Source: Anaerolineae bacterium (GTDB lineage Bacteria > Chloroflexota > Anaerolineae > UBA1429). Taken from it: a DNA stretch of 44,521 bases. The position numbers and the translations under genes were made by a program. This document shows, in pieces, positions 25,843 through 34,257 of this stretch. Position 1 is the first letter of the stretch, and every line of letters starts with the position of its first letter. Where the stretch lies: contig JAGGYI010000115.1 in assembly GCA_021162655.1 (NCBI GenBank), positions 1 to 44,521 on the forward strand. The letters run 5' to 3'. The notes beneath the pieces are model-generated. The model worked only from the letters and a program-made list of their open reading frames with translations, was not told where the DNA came from and searched no databases.

Positions 25843-27720
25843 CTACTTGGTCGGCTTGATGTGCCAGAGGATCAACGGGAAGGTCAGGTGCCAGAACGCA
25901 CCGTTGATGTAGGGGTTATCCTCTGTTGGCCAGTTGGTCCAGTAGGTGGTGTTCATGGGGATCCTGTGGAACCACTGCATAATCTGCACATCCGGCAGTT
26001 CACGCAGATAGATCTCCATGGCCTTGCGGAACAGCTCCATCACCTTGGGGTCACCCATTGGCACGGTGGCCATCTCATCGACGATCTGGGTGAACTCATG
26101 GTTCTTCCAGCGCCAGGGGCTGCCCCAGCCAGACTCACCCGTAGGCCGCACTTTACGCTCGTTGTAGAGATTCAAGGTCAGCCACGGATCTGCGATGCTA
26201 CCACCATGGCCATTCAGCCAGGAGTCAACGCGCCCCTCACCGATGCGCTGGCTAAGGTCTGCCGGCATGCCAAAGGAGGCCTCAAAGCCACCCTTGCGCA
26301 GCTGCTCCGCGATCACCGGGCCTACGTCTGCAAAGATCTGCCAACCGCCGATCTCCATGGTAAAGCGCTTGCCGTCCTTGGTCCAGAACCCTTCCGAATC
26401 CTTCTTGTACCCATTCTTCTCCATCAACTCGGCAGTCTTGTCGAGGTTGCACTCGAGCGTCGGGTACTTTTCCAGCAGGTCCTTGATGCCATCGATATAC
26501 TTCATCAATGACGGGTAGTAAGGATAAGGCACTGCGGTGGGCATACCCGCACCCTCGTAAGCCACCTCGATCATCTGATCGCGGTCGATGGAGTAGCTGA
26601 TCGCCCAGCGAATGTCCGGATTGCTCCAGGGCTCCTCCAAGCAGTTGAAGCACAAGGAGATGGGCCACCAGTCCACATAGCCATACGGCTTCTTCCGCCC
26701 TGAATGGGTGATGATGGCCGGGTTCTGCTCCAAGATGGTCTTGATAGTAGCAGGACGCAAGTCCAAGCAAGCATCGAGTGTGTTATTGATAGCCAGCTGA
26801 GCCGCCTTGGTATCGTCAACCATTGGCAGAACGAGGATACGCTCCGGCGCCGGCAGCTCTTGCAGACCGACCTCCGCAGCCCACCAATCATCCCGCCGAT
26901 CCAAGAACTTTTGCGTGTTCGTAAAGTAGGTGTAATGGTAGGCACCCGTCACCACTGGCCACCCCTTCTCCGGATCGTAGAAGAGGAACTCGGTAGGATC
27001 GTCCACATCCTTAAAGATGTGCTCAGGAACAAGATAGGTGCCAGTATCGTACTTGAAGGTCCAATAATGGAAGTAGAAACGCGGGTTCGGGGCCTTGAAG
27101 GTCATCTTGACGGTATAGTCGTCAACAGCTACAACATCCGTCACCCATTCTTTGAAGGTCTGCGAGTTGCGAAGCTCGGGAGCATGCTTGATGAGCATCT
27201 GCGTGGTAAAGACCACATCCTTGGCCGTAAAGGGCACCCCATCGCTCCACTTGGCCCCCTTGCGGATATGGATGGTCAATTCAGTATAGTCGTCGTTCCA
27301 CTCGTGGCTCTCAGCCAACCAGGGAATATACTCATCCGCAAAGGCCGAATAGTACTGGAGCGGCTCGATGCAGGCAGCATCGCCACGCTGATGGGTATAA
27401 CCCGTTGCATAGGGGTTGCCGATACCCGCGTTCTTCCAGGTGCCACCGCTACCACCAAAGTAAATCACGAACGTTCGCTCACGGGGCACCCGCTTGATGC
27501 CCACCTGCTTCTCAACAACCTTAGTAACGACCTTCTCTTTCTCAACAACCTGGGTAACGACCTTTTCTTTCTCAACAACCTTGGTAACGACCTTCTCGAC
27601 GGGCTTTTCTACAACGACCGTCTCCTTGACCACCTTGGGCTGACAGGCGGCAAGCATGGTCCCAGCTGTTGCAAGGCCAGTAAGGGCCAAAAAATCCCTT
27701 CGACCGATCTTCTTTGCCAT
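25843..27720 (-). CDS. Family 5 extracellular solute-binding lipoprotein (OppA/DppA-like), putative Tat substrate
   Basis: MAKKIGRRDFLALTGLATAGTMLAACQPK has a twin-Arg plus lipobox; EYIPWLAESHEWNDDYTELTIHIRKGAKWSDGVPFTAKDVVFT. Confidence 0.93.
   Translation of the reverse strand: MAKKIGRRDFLALTGLATAGTMLAACQPKVVKETVVVEKPVEKVVTKVVEKEKVVTQVVEKEKVVTKVVEKQVGIKRVPRERTFVIYFGGSGGTWKNAGIGNPYATGYTHQRGDAACIEPLQYYSAFADEYIPWLAESHEWNDDYTELTIHIRKGAKWSDGVPFTAKDVVFTTQMLIKHAPELRNSQTFKEWVTDVVAVDDYTVKMTFKAPNPRFYFHYWTFKYDTGTYLVPEHIFKDVDDPTEFLFYDPEKGWPVVTGAYHYTYFTNTQKFLDRRDDWWAAEVGLQELPAPERILVLPMVDDTKAAQLAINNTLDACLDLRPATIKTILEQNPAIITHSGRKKPYGYVDWWPISLCFNCLEEPWSNPDIRWAISYSIDRDQMIEVAYEGAGMPTAVPYPYYPSLMKYIDGIKDLLEKYPTLECNLDKTAELMEKNGYKKDSEGFWTKDGKRFTMEIGGWQIFADVGPVIAEQLRKGGFEASFGMPADLSQRIGEGRVDSWLNGHGGSIADPWLTLNLYNERKVRPTGESGWGSPWRWKNHEFTQIVDEMATVPMGDPKVMELFRKAMEIYLRELPDVQIMQWFHRIPMNTTYWTNWPTEDNPYINGAFWHLTFPLILWHIKPTK
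27510..27600 (-). repeat. Short in-frame tandem repeat (about 30-bp unit) encoding a Val/Lys/Glu-rich linker
   Basis: DNA unit TCTCAACAACC(T/..)GGTAACGACCTT(C/T)TCTT repeated; protein KVVTKVVEKE/KVVTQVVEKE/KVVTKVVEKQ. Confidence 0.8.
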
Positions 27721-27908
27721 AGCCTTTCTTCCTCCTTTGAGCTACGCTAGCAACCAAAAACGTGACGATTCCAATCCTCCGCTGGGACCAAAAGCACAAG
27801 CTCTTGGGCCCACACTAACCGAGCCATTCTCAGCTCACCCAACTCTGCTCTTTCCTCACTCCTTCCCCAGATACCCACCTCCTCCTTGTAATTTGCATGT
27901 AAAGCGAA

Positions 27909-27948
27909 ACAGGCAGGCAGAAGCGATTTCTCCCTTCAACCTGCCTGT
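27909..27948 (-). promoter_or_regulatory. Hairpin in the long oppA leader, possible attenuator
   Basis: ACAGGCAGG-(22 nt)-CCTGCCTGT followed on the minus strand by TTCGCTTT. Confidence 0.4.
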
Positions 27949-28058
27949 CCTACTCATGTTCGCAAATATAGGACGAAAGCCTCAAGCCAGCCAAACTCCA
28001 TTTTTCCCGTCCTCATTCCCCAAGCCATCCTAGACCTGCTCTTTTTCTCCTTGTGTTT

Positions 28059-28070
28059 CTCAACGTTGAG
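28059..28070. promoter_or_regulatory. Candidate operator palindrome at the oppA transcription start
   Basis: CTCAACGTTGAG, perfect 12-bp palindrome with CG centre, about 10 nt downstream of the -10. Confidence 0.5.
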
Positions 28071-28080
28071 CACCAATGAA

Positions 28081-28109
28081 ACTATAACACAAGGGCTTTC
28101 CTTTGTCAA
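28081..28109 (-). promoter_or_regulatory. Putative promoter of the opp operon
   Basis: Minus strand TTGACA (28109-28104), 17-nt spacer, TATAGT (28086-28081). Confidence 0.75.
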
Positions 28110-28178
28110 GGAATTTTAAAGAACCCGAGTGCAACCAAGCTATACACTATCATTAAGTTTACCCAACGCATATTATAA

Positions 28179-28203
28179 CACTCGCCAAATCTTTTGGCAA
28201 GTG
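28179..28203 (-). terminator. Putative terminator after the GDPD gene
   Basis: Minus strand CACTTGCCAAA-AGA-TTTGGCGAGTG then TTATAAT. Confidence 0.5.
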
Positions 28204-28226
28204 CTCGCTCCCTCCCCGGCCTTAAC

Positions 28227-28934
28227 TCAAGATTTGTCTCTAGCCGCTAGCAAAAGGTCAGGCCGGTCTGTCAAAATCGCATCTACTCCCCAGTTGAGGA
28301 AGCGGTACATCGTTTCTACATCATTAGCATAGAAAACGTTCACCAGAATACCTGCCTGGTGCGCTTGTTGGACCAATTCAGGGGTGAGGTCTTGGGCAAA
28401 AAACTGGACGAGATCACTATGTATACGGATGGAAAGCTCAAGATAGTCCCCCTCCCTTTGGTGGGTCATATTGCACACTCGCAATTCAGGACAAAGCTCT
28501 CGAACCAAAGCGATCTGCTCCGCACTTGTAGCAATATAGGCCTGATCTACCTTGCCCTTTTCCTTCAACTGAGCAATGATGCCTCTTGTCACTCTCCCCT
28601 CAGGCCAAGCATGAATATTCATTTCCACGCCCGAGGGAATAACCTCCAGCACCTCTGCCAACGTCGGTATGCGCACCCCAGAGAAGTGAGGAGCCTTCCA
28701 TCTCCCTGCATCCAACGACGACACCTCCGACCACCTCATCTCAGCAAGAACTCCACGGCCATCCGTCGTGCGATCGACGGTAACATCATGAAGCAGACAA
28801 AGCACCCCATCCGCTGTGCTTTTGACATCGAACTCAACTGCATCTACCCCTAGTTCAACAGCTTTCTCAAGGGCAAGCACCGTGTTCTCTGGGTAGCGCT
28901 CTGAAAAACCACGGTGAGCAATGATCTTGACCAT
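28227..28934 (-). CDS. Glycerophosphodiester phosphodiesterase (GDPD) family
   Basis: MVKIIAHRGFSERYPENTVLALEKAVELGVDAVEFDVKSTADGVLCLLHDVTVDRTTDGRG. Confidence 0.94.
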   Translation of the reverse strand: MVKIIAHRGFSERYPENTVLALEKAVELGVDAVEFDVKSTADGVLCLLHDVTVDRTTDGRGVLAEMRWSEVSSLDAGRWKAPHFSGVRIPTLAEVLEVIPSGVEMNIHAWPEGRVTRGIIAQLKEKGKVDQAYIATSAEQIALVRELCPELRVCNMTHQREGDYLELSIRIHSDLVQFFAQDLTPELVQQAHQAGILVNVFYANDVETMYRFLNWGVDAILTDRPDLLLAARDKS

Positions 28935-28950
28935 TATTCACTATCCCTTC

Positions 28951-30258
28951 TCAGATTGTGATGTATTCCTTGTCCGCCTCGAACATCTCATCCACCATCT
29001 TGCGAATGTCCGGCAAGGGCAAAACGCTAGCAGTGAGCGGATCAAGCTGCACGGCCTGGTAGATGTATTCTCTGTTCCCTTCCACAAAGCCACGCACAGC
29101 AAGTTCCTGAACATTCAAGTTCGTACGATTAAGCGCTGCTAATGCCGGCGGCAACTCCCCCACATGGCAAGGATGCAATCCGGTACCATTCGCAACAATG
29201 GGCACTTCTACAACGCTCCCCTCCGGCAAGTTCGTGATGAGCCCTTTGTTGGGTACATTTCCATTGAAAAGGAAAGGCTCATTCGTCTCAAGAGCATTGA
29301 GGATATATGCAAAGTATTCATGTGAACGCTCCATAGGCACGGGCATATCACTGTAAGCGAGTTCGCGCTCTTCTTCATCGCGCTTTCGACGCCGCTCTTG
29401 GACACGTTGCCAGCGCGCAAGAGGATGGAGATCTTCTGACACTACTCCCCACATTTTAGGGCTCGTATATCGCCTGATAAGCTCGCTTGTGCGTCGGAAA
29501 TAAGGCATATACTCCGCATTATGTATAGAAGATTCGGAAACAAAAGCGCCAAAATGTTTTAGGATTTCCCATTTGACGATATCACGCTCATAGATCTCGG
29601 GATTCTCCATCGCTTTCCAGATGAGAGGGTAAGCGTCTTGCCCCTTCCAGCGATACTCAAGAAACCAAGCCATGTGGTTGATTCCAGCCGCCCAATAGGA
29701 GACCTCTTCAAAAGGCGCCCCTATATACTCGGCCAATTGCCGAGCCGTCCCTTGTACAGAATGGCAAAGCCCCACATAGCGTACACTGCTCAGCTCGGCG
29801 ACGGCCCAAGAAAGCATCACCATTGGATTCGTATAATTCAACATGAGCGCATCAGGGCAAACCCGCTCCATCGTCCGAGCAATTTCGATAATCGCAGGGG
29901 CGTTTTTGAGAAAGTAGAAAACACCCCCCGGGCCCATTGTATCTCCGATGGAATGGATCACGCCATATTTATAAGGGATAGCGACATGGTTCATGCTATC
30001 CCCCACTCGGATCGCTACAGCAACATAATCCGCCCCATCCAAAGCCGTTTGCAAGTCTGTCGTCGCCTCTATCCTGGCCCCAGTCCCAACCTGGCGGACC
30101 ATCTTGTGGCCAAGAGCAGCCATAACCTCCAGCTTCTCTGGATTGATGTCCATCAAAGTTATTGTGGCGTCCTGTAAAGACGGCCATGTCAGCACATCCG
30201 TAATCAGCCGACGTGCGAAAACATGGCTACCAGCTCCTATCAACGTGATCTTGGGCAT
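28951..30258 (-). CDS. Glycoside hydrolase family 4 (alpha-glucosidase/alpha-galactosidase-like, NAD-dependent)
   Basis: Start placed at MPKITLIGAGSHVFARRLITDVL; GLCHSVQG Cys-His motif; GINHMAWF. Confidence 0.92.
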   Translation of the reverse strand: MPKITLIGAGSHVFARRLITDVLTWPSLQDATITLMDINPEKLEVMAALGHKMVRQVGTGARIEATTDLQTALDGADYVAVAIRVGDSMNHVAIPYKYGVIHSIGDTMGPGGVFYFLKNAPAIIEIARTMERVCPDALMLNYTNPMVMLSWAVAELSSVRYVGLCHSVQGTARQLAEYIGAPFEEVSYWAAGINHMAWFLEYRWKGQDAYPLIWKAMENPEIYERDIVKWEILKHFGAFVSESSIHNAEYMPYFRRTSELIRRYTSPKMWGVVSEDLHPLARWQRVQERRRKRDEEERELAYSDMPVPMERSHEYFAYILNALETNEPFLFNGNVPNKGLITNLPEGSVVEVPIVANGTGLHPCHVGELPPALAALNRTNLNVQELAVRGFVEGNREYIYQAVQLDPLTASVLPLPDIRKMVDEMFEADKEYITI

Positions 30259-30285
30259 GACTCTCTCCTTTGAAATTTTGCCTTC

Positions 30286-30314
30286 AATATAGGATCTTTT
30301 CCCGTGGCTGGCAA
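30286..30314 (-). promoter_or_regulatory. Putative promoter of the GH4-GDPD operon
   Basis: Minus strand TTGCCA (30314-30309), 17-nt spacer, TATATT (30291-30286). Confidence 0.55.
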
Positions 30315-30337
30315 CGCCTGCCCCAACATTTTCCCAG

Positions 30338-30366
30338 TGGACGTCTCTCAATCATTTCACTATAGT
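30338..30366 (+). promoter_or_regulatory. Putative promoter of the dipeptidase gene
   Basis: TGGACG (30338-30343), 17-nt spacer, TATAGT (30361-30366). Confidence 0.45.
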
Positions 30367-30403
30367 GACGACCAAGAGATATAACCTGCGAGGTGAGGGA
30401 ATC

Positions 30404-31426
30404 ATGAATTACCAAAAACTCCATCAGGAAGCTCTCGTCATTGACTCTCACAATGATACCATTGTTGCCCATATACGACGTGGCAATTTGAGCCTTTCCG
30501 GGAAAGAGGTGCCCCAACACCATGCGGGGACCATTGCCTGGCTACGTGGCCCTTGGCCTGGCTCCTGGGAAAAGCAATCTCTGCAAATCGACTTTTCCAA
30601 GATGCGGCAAGGTGGCATCGACGCCGCTTTCTTTGCCATCGACGTAACGCTTGCACCCAAAAATAGACTCACCTATGCATTAGATGGCTTTGGATTCCTT
30701 TTTCACGATCTCGAGCTAACCGGTCACCCTGCCCGGATCGTCCGTACCACGGCAGACATCTTGCAAGCCAAGGCAGAGGGAAAGCCGGCCATTATCATGG
30801 CCATCGAGCACGCCGATTGTGTAGAACGCAGCCTCAATGTGCTACGTATTCTCTACGAATTAGGCATTCGCAGCATTGGGCTAACACACAACATCAGCAG
30901 CCAGGCTGCTGATGGCTGTATGGAGGCCCGAGAAGGAGTAGGGCTTACCCAATTTGGGGTACAGCTTGTGCGAGAGATGAATCAACTAGGCATGCTTGTA
31001 GACTTGGCCCACGTGAGCCCTAGTGCCTTTTTCCATGCTCTAGAAGTGAGCGAAAAGCCTGTCATCTTCTCCCATGGCAATGCCCGAGCCCTTTGCGATC
31101 ATCCCCGTAACCTGACCGACGAACAATTGAAAGCCCTAGCTCAAAAAGGTGGGGTCATCGGCCTGAGTTTCGTTCCCTTTTTCGTTGACGCAGAAAAACC
31201 CTCTCTAGATCGCTTTCTGGATCATATTGACCATATCGCCGACATCGCCGGAATTGAGGTGATCGGGCTCGGCAGCGACTTTGATGGAGGAGGAACTCTT
31301 CTCACCGATGCTACCGAGATGCCCCGAATCACCGAGGGGCTTTATCGTCGAGGATACACCGAGGAGCAGATCCGAAAGATCCTCGGAGAAAACACCCTAC
31401 GCGTGCTCAAAGAGACCATCGGCTGA
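30404..31426 (+). CDS. Membrane dipeptidase-like protein (peptidase M19, renal dipeptidase family)
   Basis: ALVIDSHNDTIV; MAIEHADCVERSLNVLRILYELGIRSIGLTHN; LVDLAHVSP; VIFSHGNARALCDHPRNLTDEQLKALAQKGGVIGL; GLGSDFDGG. Confidence 0.93.
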   Translation: MNYQKLHQEALVIDSHNDTIVAHIRRGNLSLSGKEVPQHHAGTIAWLRGPWPGSWEKQSLQIDFSKMRQGGIDAAFFAIDVTLAPKNRLTYALDGFGFLFHDLELTGHPARIVRTTADILQAKAEGKPAIIMAIEHADCVERSLNVLRILYELGIRSIGLTHNISSQAADGCMEAREGVGLTQFGVQLVREMNQLGMLVDLAHVSPSAFFHALEVSEKPVIFSHGNARALCDHPRNLTDEQLKALAQKGGVIGLSFVPFFVDAEKPSLDRFLDHIDHIADIAGIEVIGLGSDFDGGGTLLTDATEMPRITEGLYRRGYTEEQIRKILGENTLRVLKETIG

Positions 31427-31497
31427 AAGAAGAACTTGCTAGCTTTGCCAAAGAAAACGTGCTAGAATGTCAAAATGATCGATTAGGAGAAAAGAGC

Positions 31498-32253
31498 ATG
31501 CTCAAAAATCATGTGAAGCACCGGTTAGAAAAAGGGGAACCTGCCATTGGTATTGCGGTAGGGCTCGGCGCTCCCCTAGCTGCCGAGTTTTTCTCCCTTC
31601 TGGGATTTGACTTTATCCTTGTAGATAACCAGCATGGAGCTTGGGACGACCAGAGCACGATGTTTGCCTTTCGAAGCATCTGCCTGGGGAAAGCCATCCC
31701 CATGGTTCGAGTGCAGAAAAACGACTTTTACACCATCGGAAGAGCTTTGGATCGAGGAGCCATGGGCATCATCGTTCCTATGGTGAACTCTGCCAAAGAA
31801 GCGGAGCAAGCTGCCCAAGCAGTACGCTTTCCTCCCAAAGGAGGGCGATCCATTGGGCCCTTTGCAACGGCTTTCTTGGGCACCGACTATGTCCAAGAAA
31901 TCAACCAAGAAGTCTACCTTGCTGTACAGATCGAATCGATCTCTGCGGTGGAGCACGCCGAGGAGATCCTCTCCGTCGAAGGAGTAGACGGGTGCTGGGT
32001 AGGGCCTGGAGATCTGAGCCTTTCCATGGGCGTCGATCTTCACACTCCCGAAGGGCGTACCGCTCACGAGGAGGCTATCTTGCATGTGTTAGAGGTCTGC
32101 AGGAAAACCGGCAAAGTCCCTGGCATCGCAGCAACCCCTCAAACAGCCAAATACTGGCTAGATAAAGGTTTTCTTTTCATCAATGTAGGTGCTGAACTCA
32201 CCCTCTTGCAAGAGCCAGCAAAAGCGCTTCTCCAAGAGCTCAAAGGCTCGTAG
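31498..32253 (+). CDS. HpcH/HpaI aldolase family (2-keto-3-deoxy acid aldolase-like)
   Basis: FILVDNQHGAWDD; GAMGIIVPMVNSAKEAEQAAQAVRFPPKGGRSIGP; VQIESISAVEHAEEILSVEGVDGCWVGPGDLSLSMG. Confidence 0.92.
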   Translation: MLKNHVKHRLEKGEPAIGIAVGLGAPLAAEFFSLLGFDFILVDNQHGAWDDQSTMFAFRSICLGKAIPMVRVQKNDFYTIGRALDRGAMGIIVPMVNSAKEAEQAAQAVRFPPKGGRSIGPFATAFLGTDYVQEINQEVYLAVQIESISAVEHAEEILSVEGVDGCWVGPGDLSLSMGVDLHTPEGRTAHEEAILHVLEVCRKTGKVPGIAATPQTAKYWLDKGFLFINVGAELTLLQEPAKALLQELKGS

Positions 32254-32282
32254 CTTAAACAAAAGGAGCATGGCAAGGAGAA

Positions 32283-34223
32283 ATGGCAGAACAATACGGT
32301 TGGACAGGCAAGATTCTCCTGGTTGATCTTTCCAGTGGGAAAATTGATCACCTCAATACCATGGATTATGTTCCATCCTTTATTGGCGGGGTGGGAGTAG
32401 CAGCCAGAATTGCTTGGGACATGCTCAAGCCTGGGATCGGTCCATTTGACCCCGAAAACCCCTTGATGATTATGGTAGGGCCCCTAACGGGTACGTTGGC
32501 TTCCGGAGCTGGGAGAGTTGAGGTCTTGGGTATTGCTCCCCAACAACACCCCCCTGTATTCTCCCGATCTGGGATGGGAGGCCATTGGGGAGCAGAACTC
32601 AAATACGCAGGTTATGACGGGCTCATTATCACTGGCAAAGCTGAAAAACCCGTCTATCTCTGGATCGGAAATGACAAAGTAGAGATCAAGGACGCTTCGG
32701 AGCTCTGGGGGCTAGGGATCTATGGCACCACCATCCGCCTACGAACGATCCACGGGCCCAAAACGCGAGTGATTGCCTGTGGGCCAGCAGGGGAACAGCT
32801 CTACCGGATCGCCGTGATTCAGACAGAGACCGGCAATGCTGCTGGCCAAGGTGGCTACGGCGCCGTGATGGGCTCCAAAAATCTCAAAGCGGTAGCCGTA
32901 GTTGGCACCAAAGGGGTGAAAATTGCCCAGCCAGAGCGTTTCCTCAAACTCTGCCTTGAAGCGAGCCGCGAAGGTCAGACCCCGAACAGCAGGGAAATTG
33001 ATGCCTCACCTGGGATAGACTACCGAGTCAAGAAATGCGGCTTTTGCATCACTCCCTGCCGACACCGCTTATATATGAATGCTTCTACAAAGGAAAAGCC
33101 GGGGCTATATACGGTCGCTATGCAATGCTGGGATTATTTTCGAGCTGATTTGCCCACACGCCTTCGGGCCCGCACCATCACTAGCGACTTTGGCTTAAAT
33201 GGCTGGGAGATTTCCTATGGCATCATTCCATGGTTACAACTTTGCAAACAACACGGCCTGATCGACAAGATTGACAACGTCGATATCCCTGCTCCTGATA
33301 AACCAATCCAATACCTCAGAGATGTGGCTCCTTATACAGAGGAATTCCTCCTCGCCCTACTCCACAAAATCACCACGCGAGAGGACGAATTGGGAGCAGC
33401 GTTAGCAGACGGGGCTTGTTACGCTGCTGAGAGACTTTTTGGCGGGAAGGGGATTCCCTTATTAAACCATATCTATCCTCGTAATTGCGGACAAACGGAG
33501 CACTGGGCCGGCCACTGGGGCCCTGGGGGTAACGTCTACTGGCCTTGGTGGCTCCCTCCCCTCTTACAGTGGTGTGTAGACACACGAGATCCTGCTAATG
33601 ATAGCACTCACCAGTGGACCGAGCACGTTCAGTCTTACCTTCCGGAAAGAGGGCCTTACCGTGGGCCATTTCCGCTAGAGAAGGTCCGTGCTGTCTGTGC
33701 CAAAGTGTATGGGCACCCAGATGTAGGCAATCCTGCCTTTGAATATGATCCCCCTGAGCTGAAAGCGATCCCTGCCATCTGGCACCACGATCGCGGCATG
33801 GTAGTTGACTCGCTCATCCTCTGCGATTATGAACACACTCGGGTCTTTAGTATGGAAAGCCCTGACGGCATGGCAGACACCGCTCTAACGGCCAAACTTC
33901 TCTCAACAGCTACGGGCGTCCAAATCAGTGAGGCAGAGCTACACCAAGCTGGGGAGCGCATCTGGAATACTCTGCGAGCCATTGACGTACGTTTCTTTGA
34001 TAGGAATAGAGCAATAGACGAATCCACTCTCGATAGCTTCATGCATCCAGGGAAAGATGATGGGGTCATCCTGGATCGAGACAAATTCCTTCGAATCCTG
34101 GACAAATATTACGAGCTCCGTGGTTGGAATGTTGAAAACGGCTGGCCCACCAGGGCCAAGCTGGAAGAGCTAGGGCTCAAAGAGATTGCCGATACACTGG
34201 AAAAAGAGGGAAAACTCGGATAG
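32283..34223 (+). CDS. Aldehyde ferredoxin oxidoreductase (AOR) family, tungstopterin enzyme
   Basis: GWTGKILLVDLSSGKI N-terminus; MVGPLTGTLASGAGR; GMGGHWGAELKYAGYDGLIITGKA; CGFCITPC (CxxCxxxC) and later DSLILC as Fe-S ligands. Confidence 0.92.
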   Translation: MAEQYGWTGKILLVDLSSGKIDHLNTMDYVPSFIGGVGVAARIAWDMLKPGIGPFDPENPLMIMVGPLTGTLASGAGRVEVLGIAPQQHPPVFSRSGMGGHWGAELKYAGYDGLIITGKAEKPVYLWIGNDKVEIKDASELWGLGIYGTTIRLRTIHGPKTRVIACGPAGEQLYRIAVIQTETGNAAGQGGYGAVMGSKNLKAVAVVGTKGVKIAQPERFLKLCLEASREGQTPNSREIDASPGIDYRVKKCGFCITPCRHRLYMNASTKEKPGLYTVAMQCWDYFRADLPTRLRARTITSDFGLNGWEISYGIIPWLQLCKQHGLIDKIDNVDIPAPDKPIQYLRDVAPYTEEFLLALLHKITTREDELGAALADGACYAAERLFGGKGIPLLNHIYPRNCGQTEHWAGHWGPGGNVYWPWWLPPLLQWCVDTRDPANDSTHQWTEHVQSYLPERGPYRGPFPLEKVRAVCAKVYGHPDVGNPAFEYDPPELKAIPAIWHHDRGMVVDSLILCDYEHTRVFSMESPDGMADTALTAKLLSTATGVQISEAELHQAGERIWNTLRAIDVRFFDRNRAIDESTLDSFMHPGKDDGVILDRDKFLRILDKYYELRGWNVENGWPTRAKLEELGLKEIADTLEKEGKLG

Positions 34224-34257
34224 CTTTTTTACAGATAGATTCAGGGAGAAGAGAAAA

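Noticed and set aside
27510-27600. CRISPR-like short repeats
   Set aside because: Units are in-frame, contiguous and inside the solute-binding protein coding sequence; there are no spacers.
26704-27750. 348-aa plus-strand ORF antisense to the solute-binding protein
   Set aside because: Mirror of the oppA reading frame with repetitive NNLGNDLLFLNNLGNDLFFLNN from the antisense of the VVEKEKVVT repeat; no independent support.
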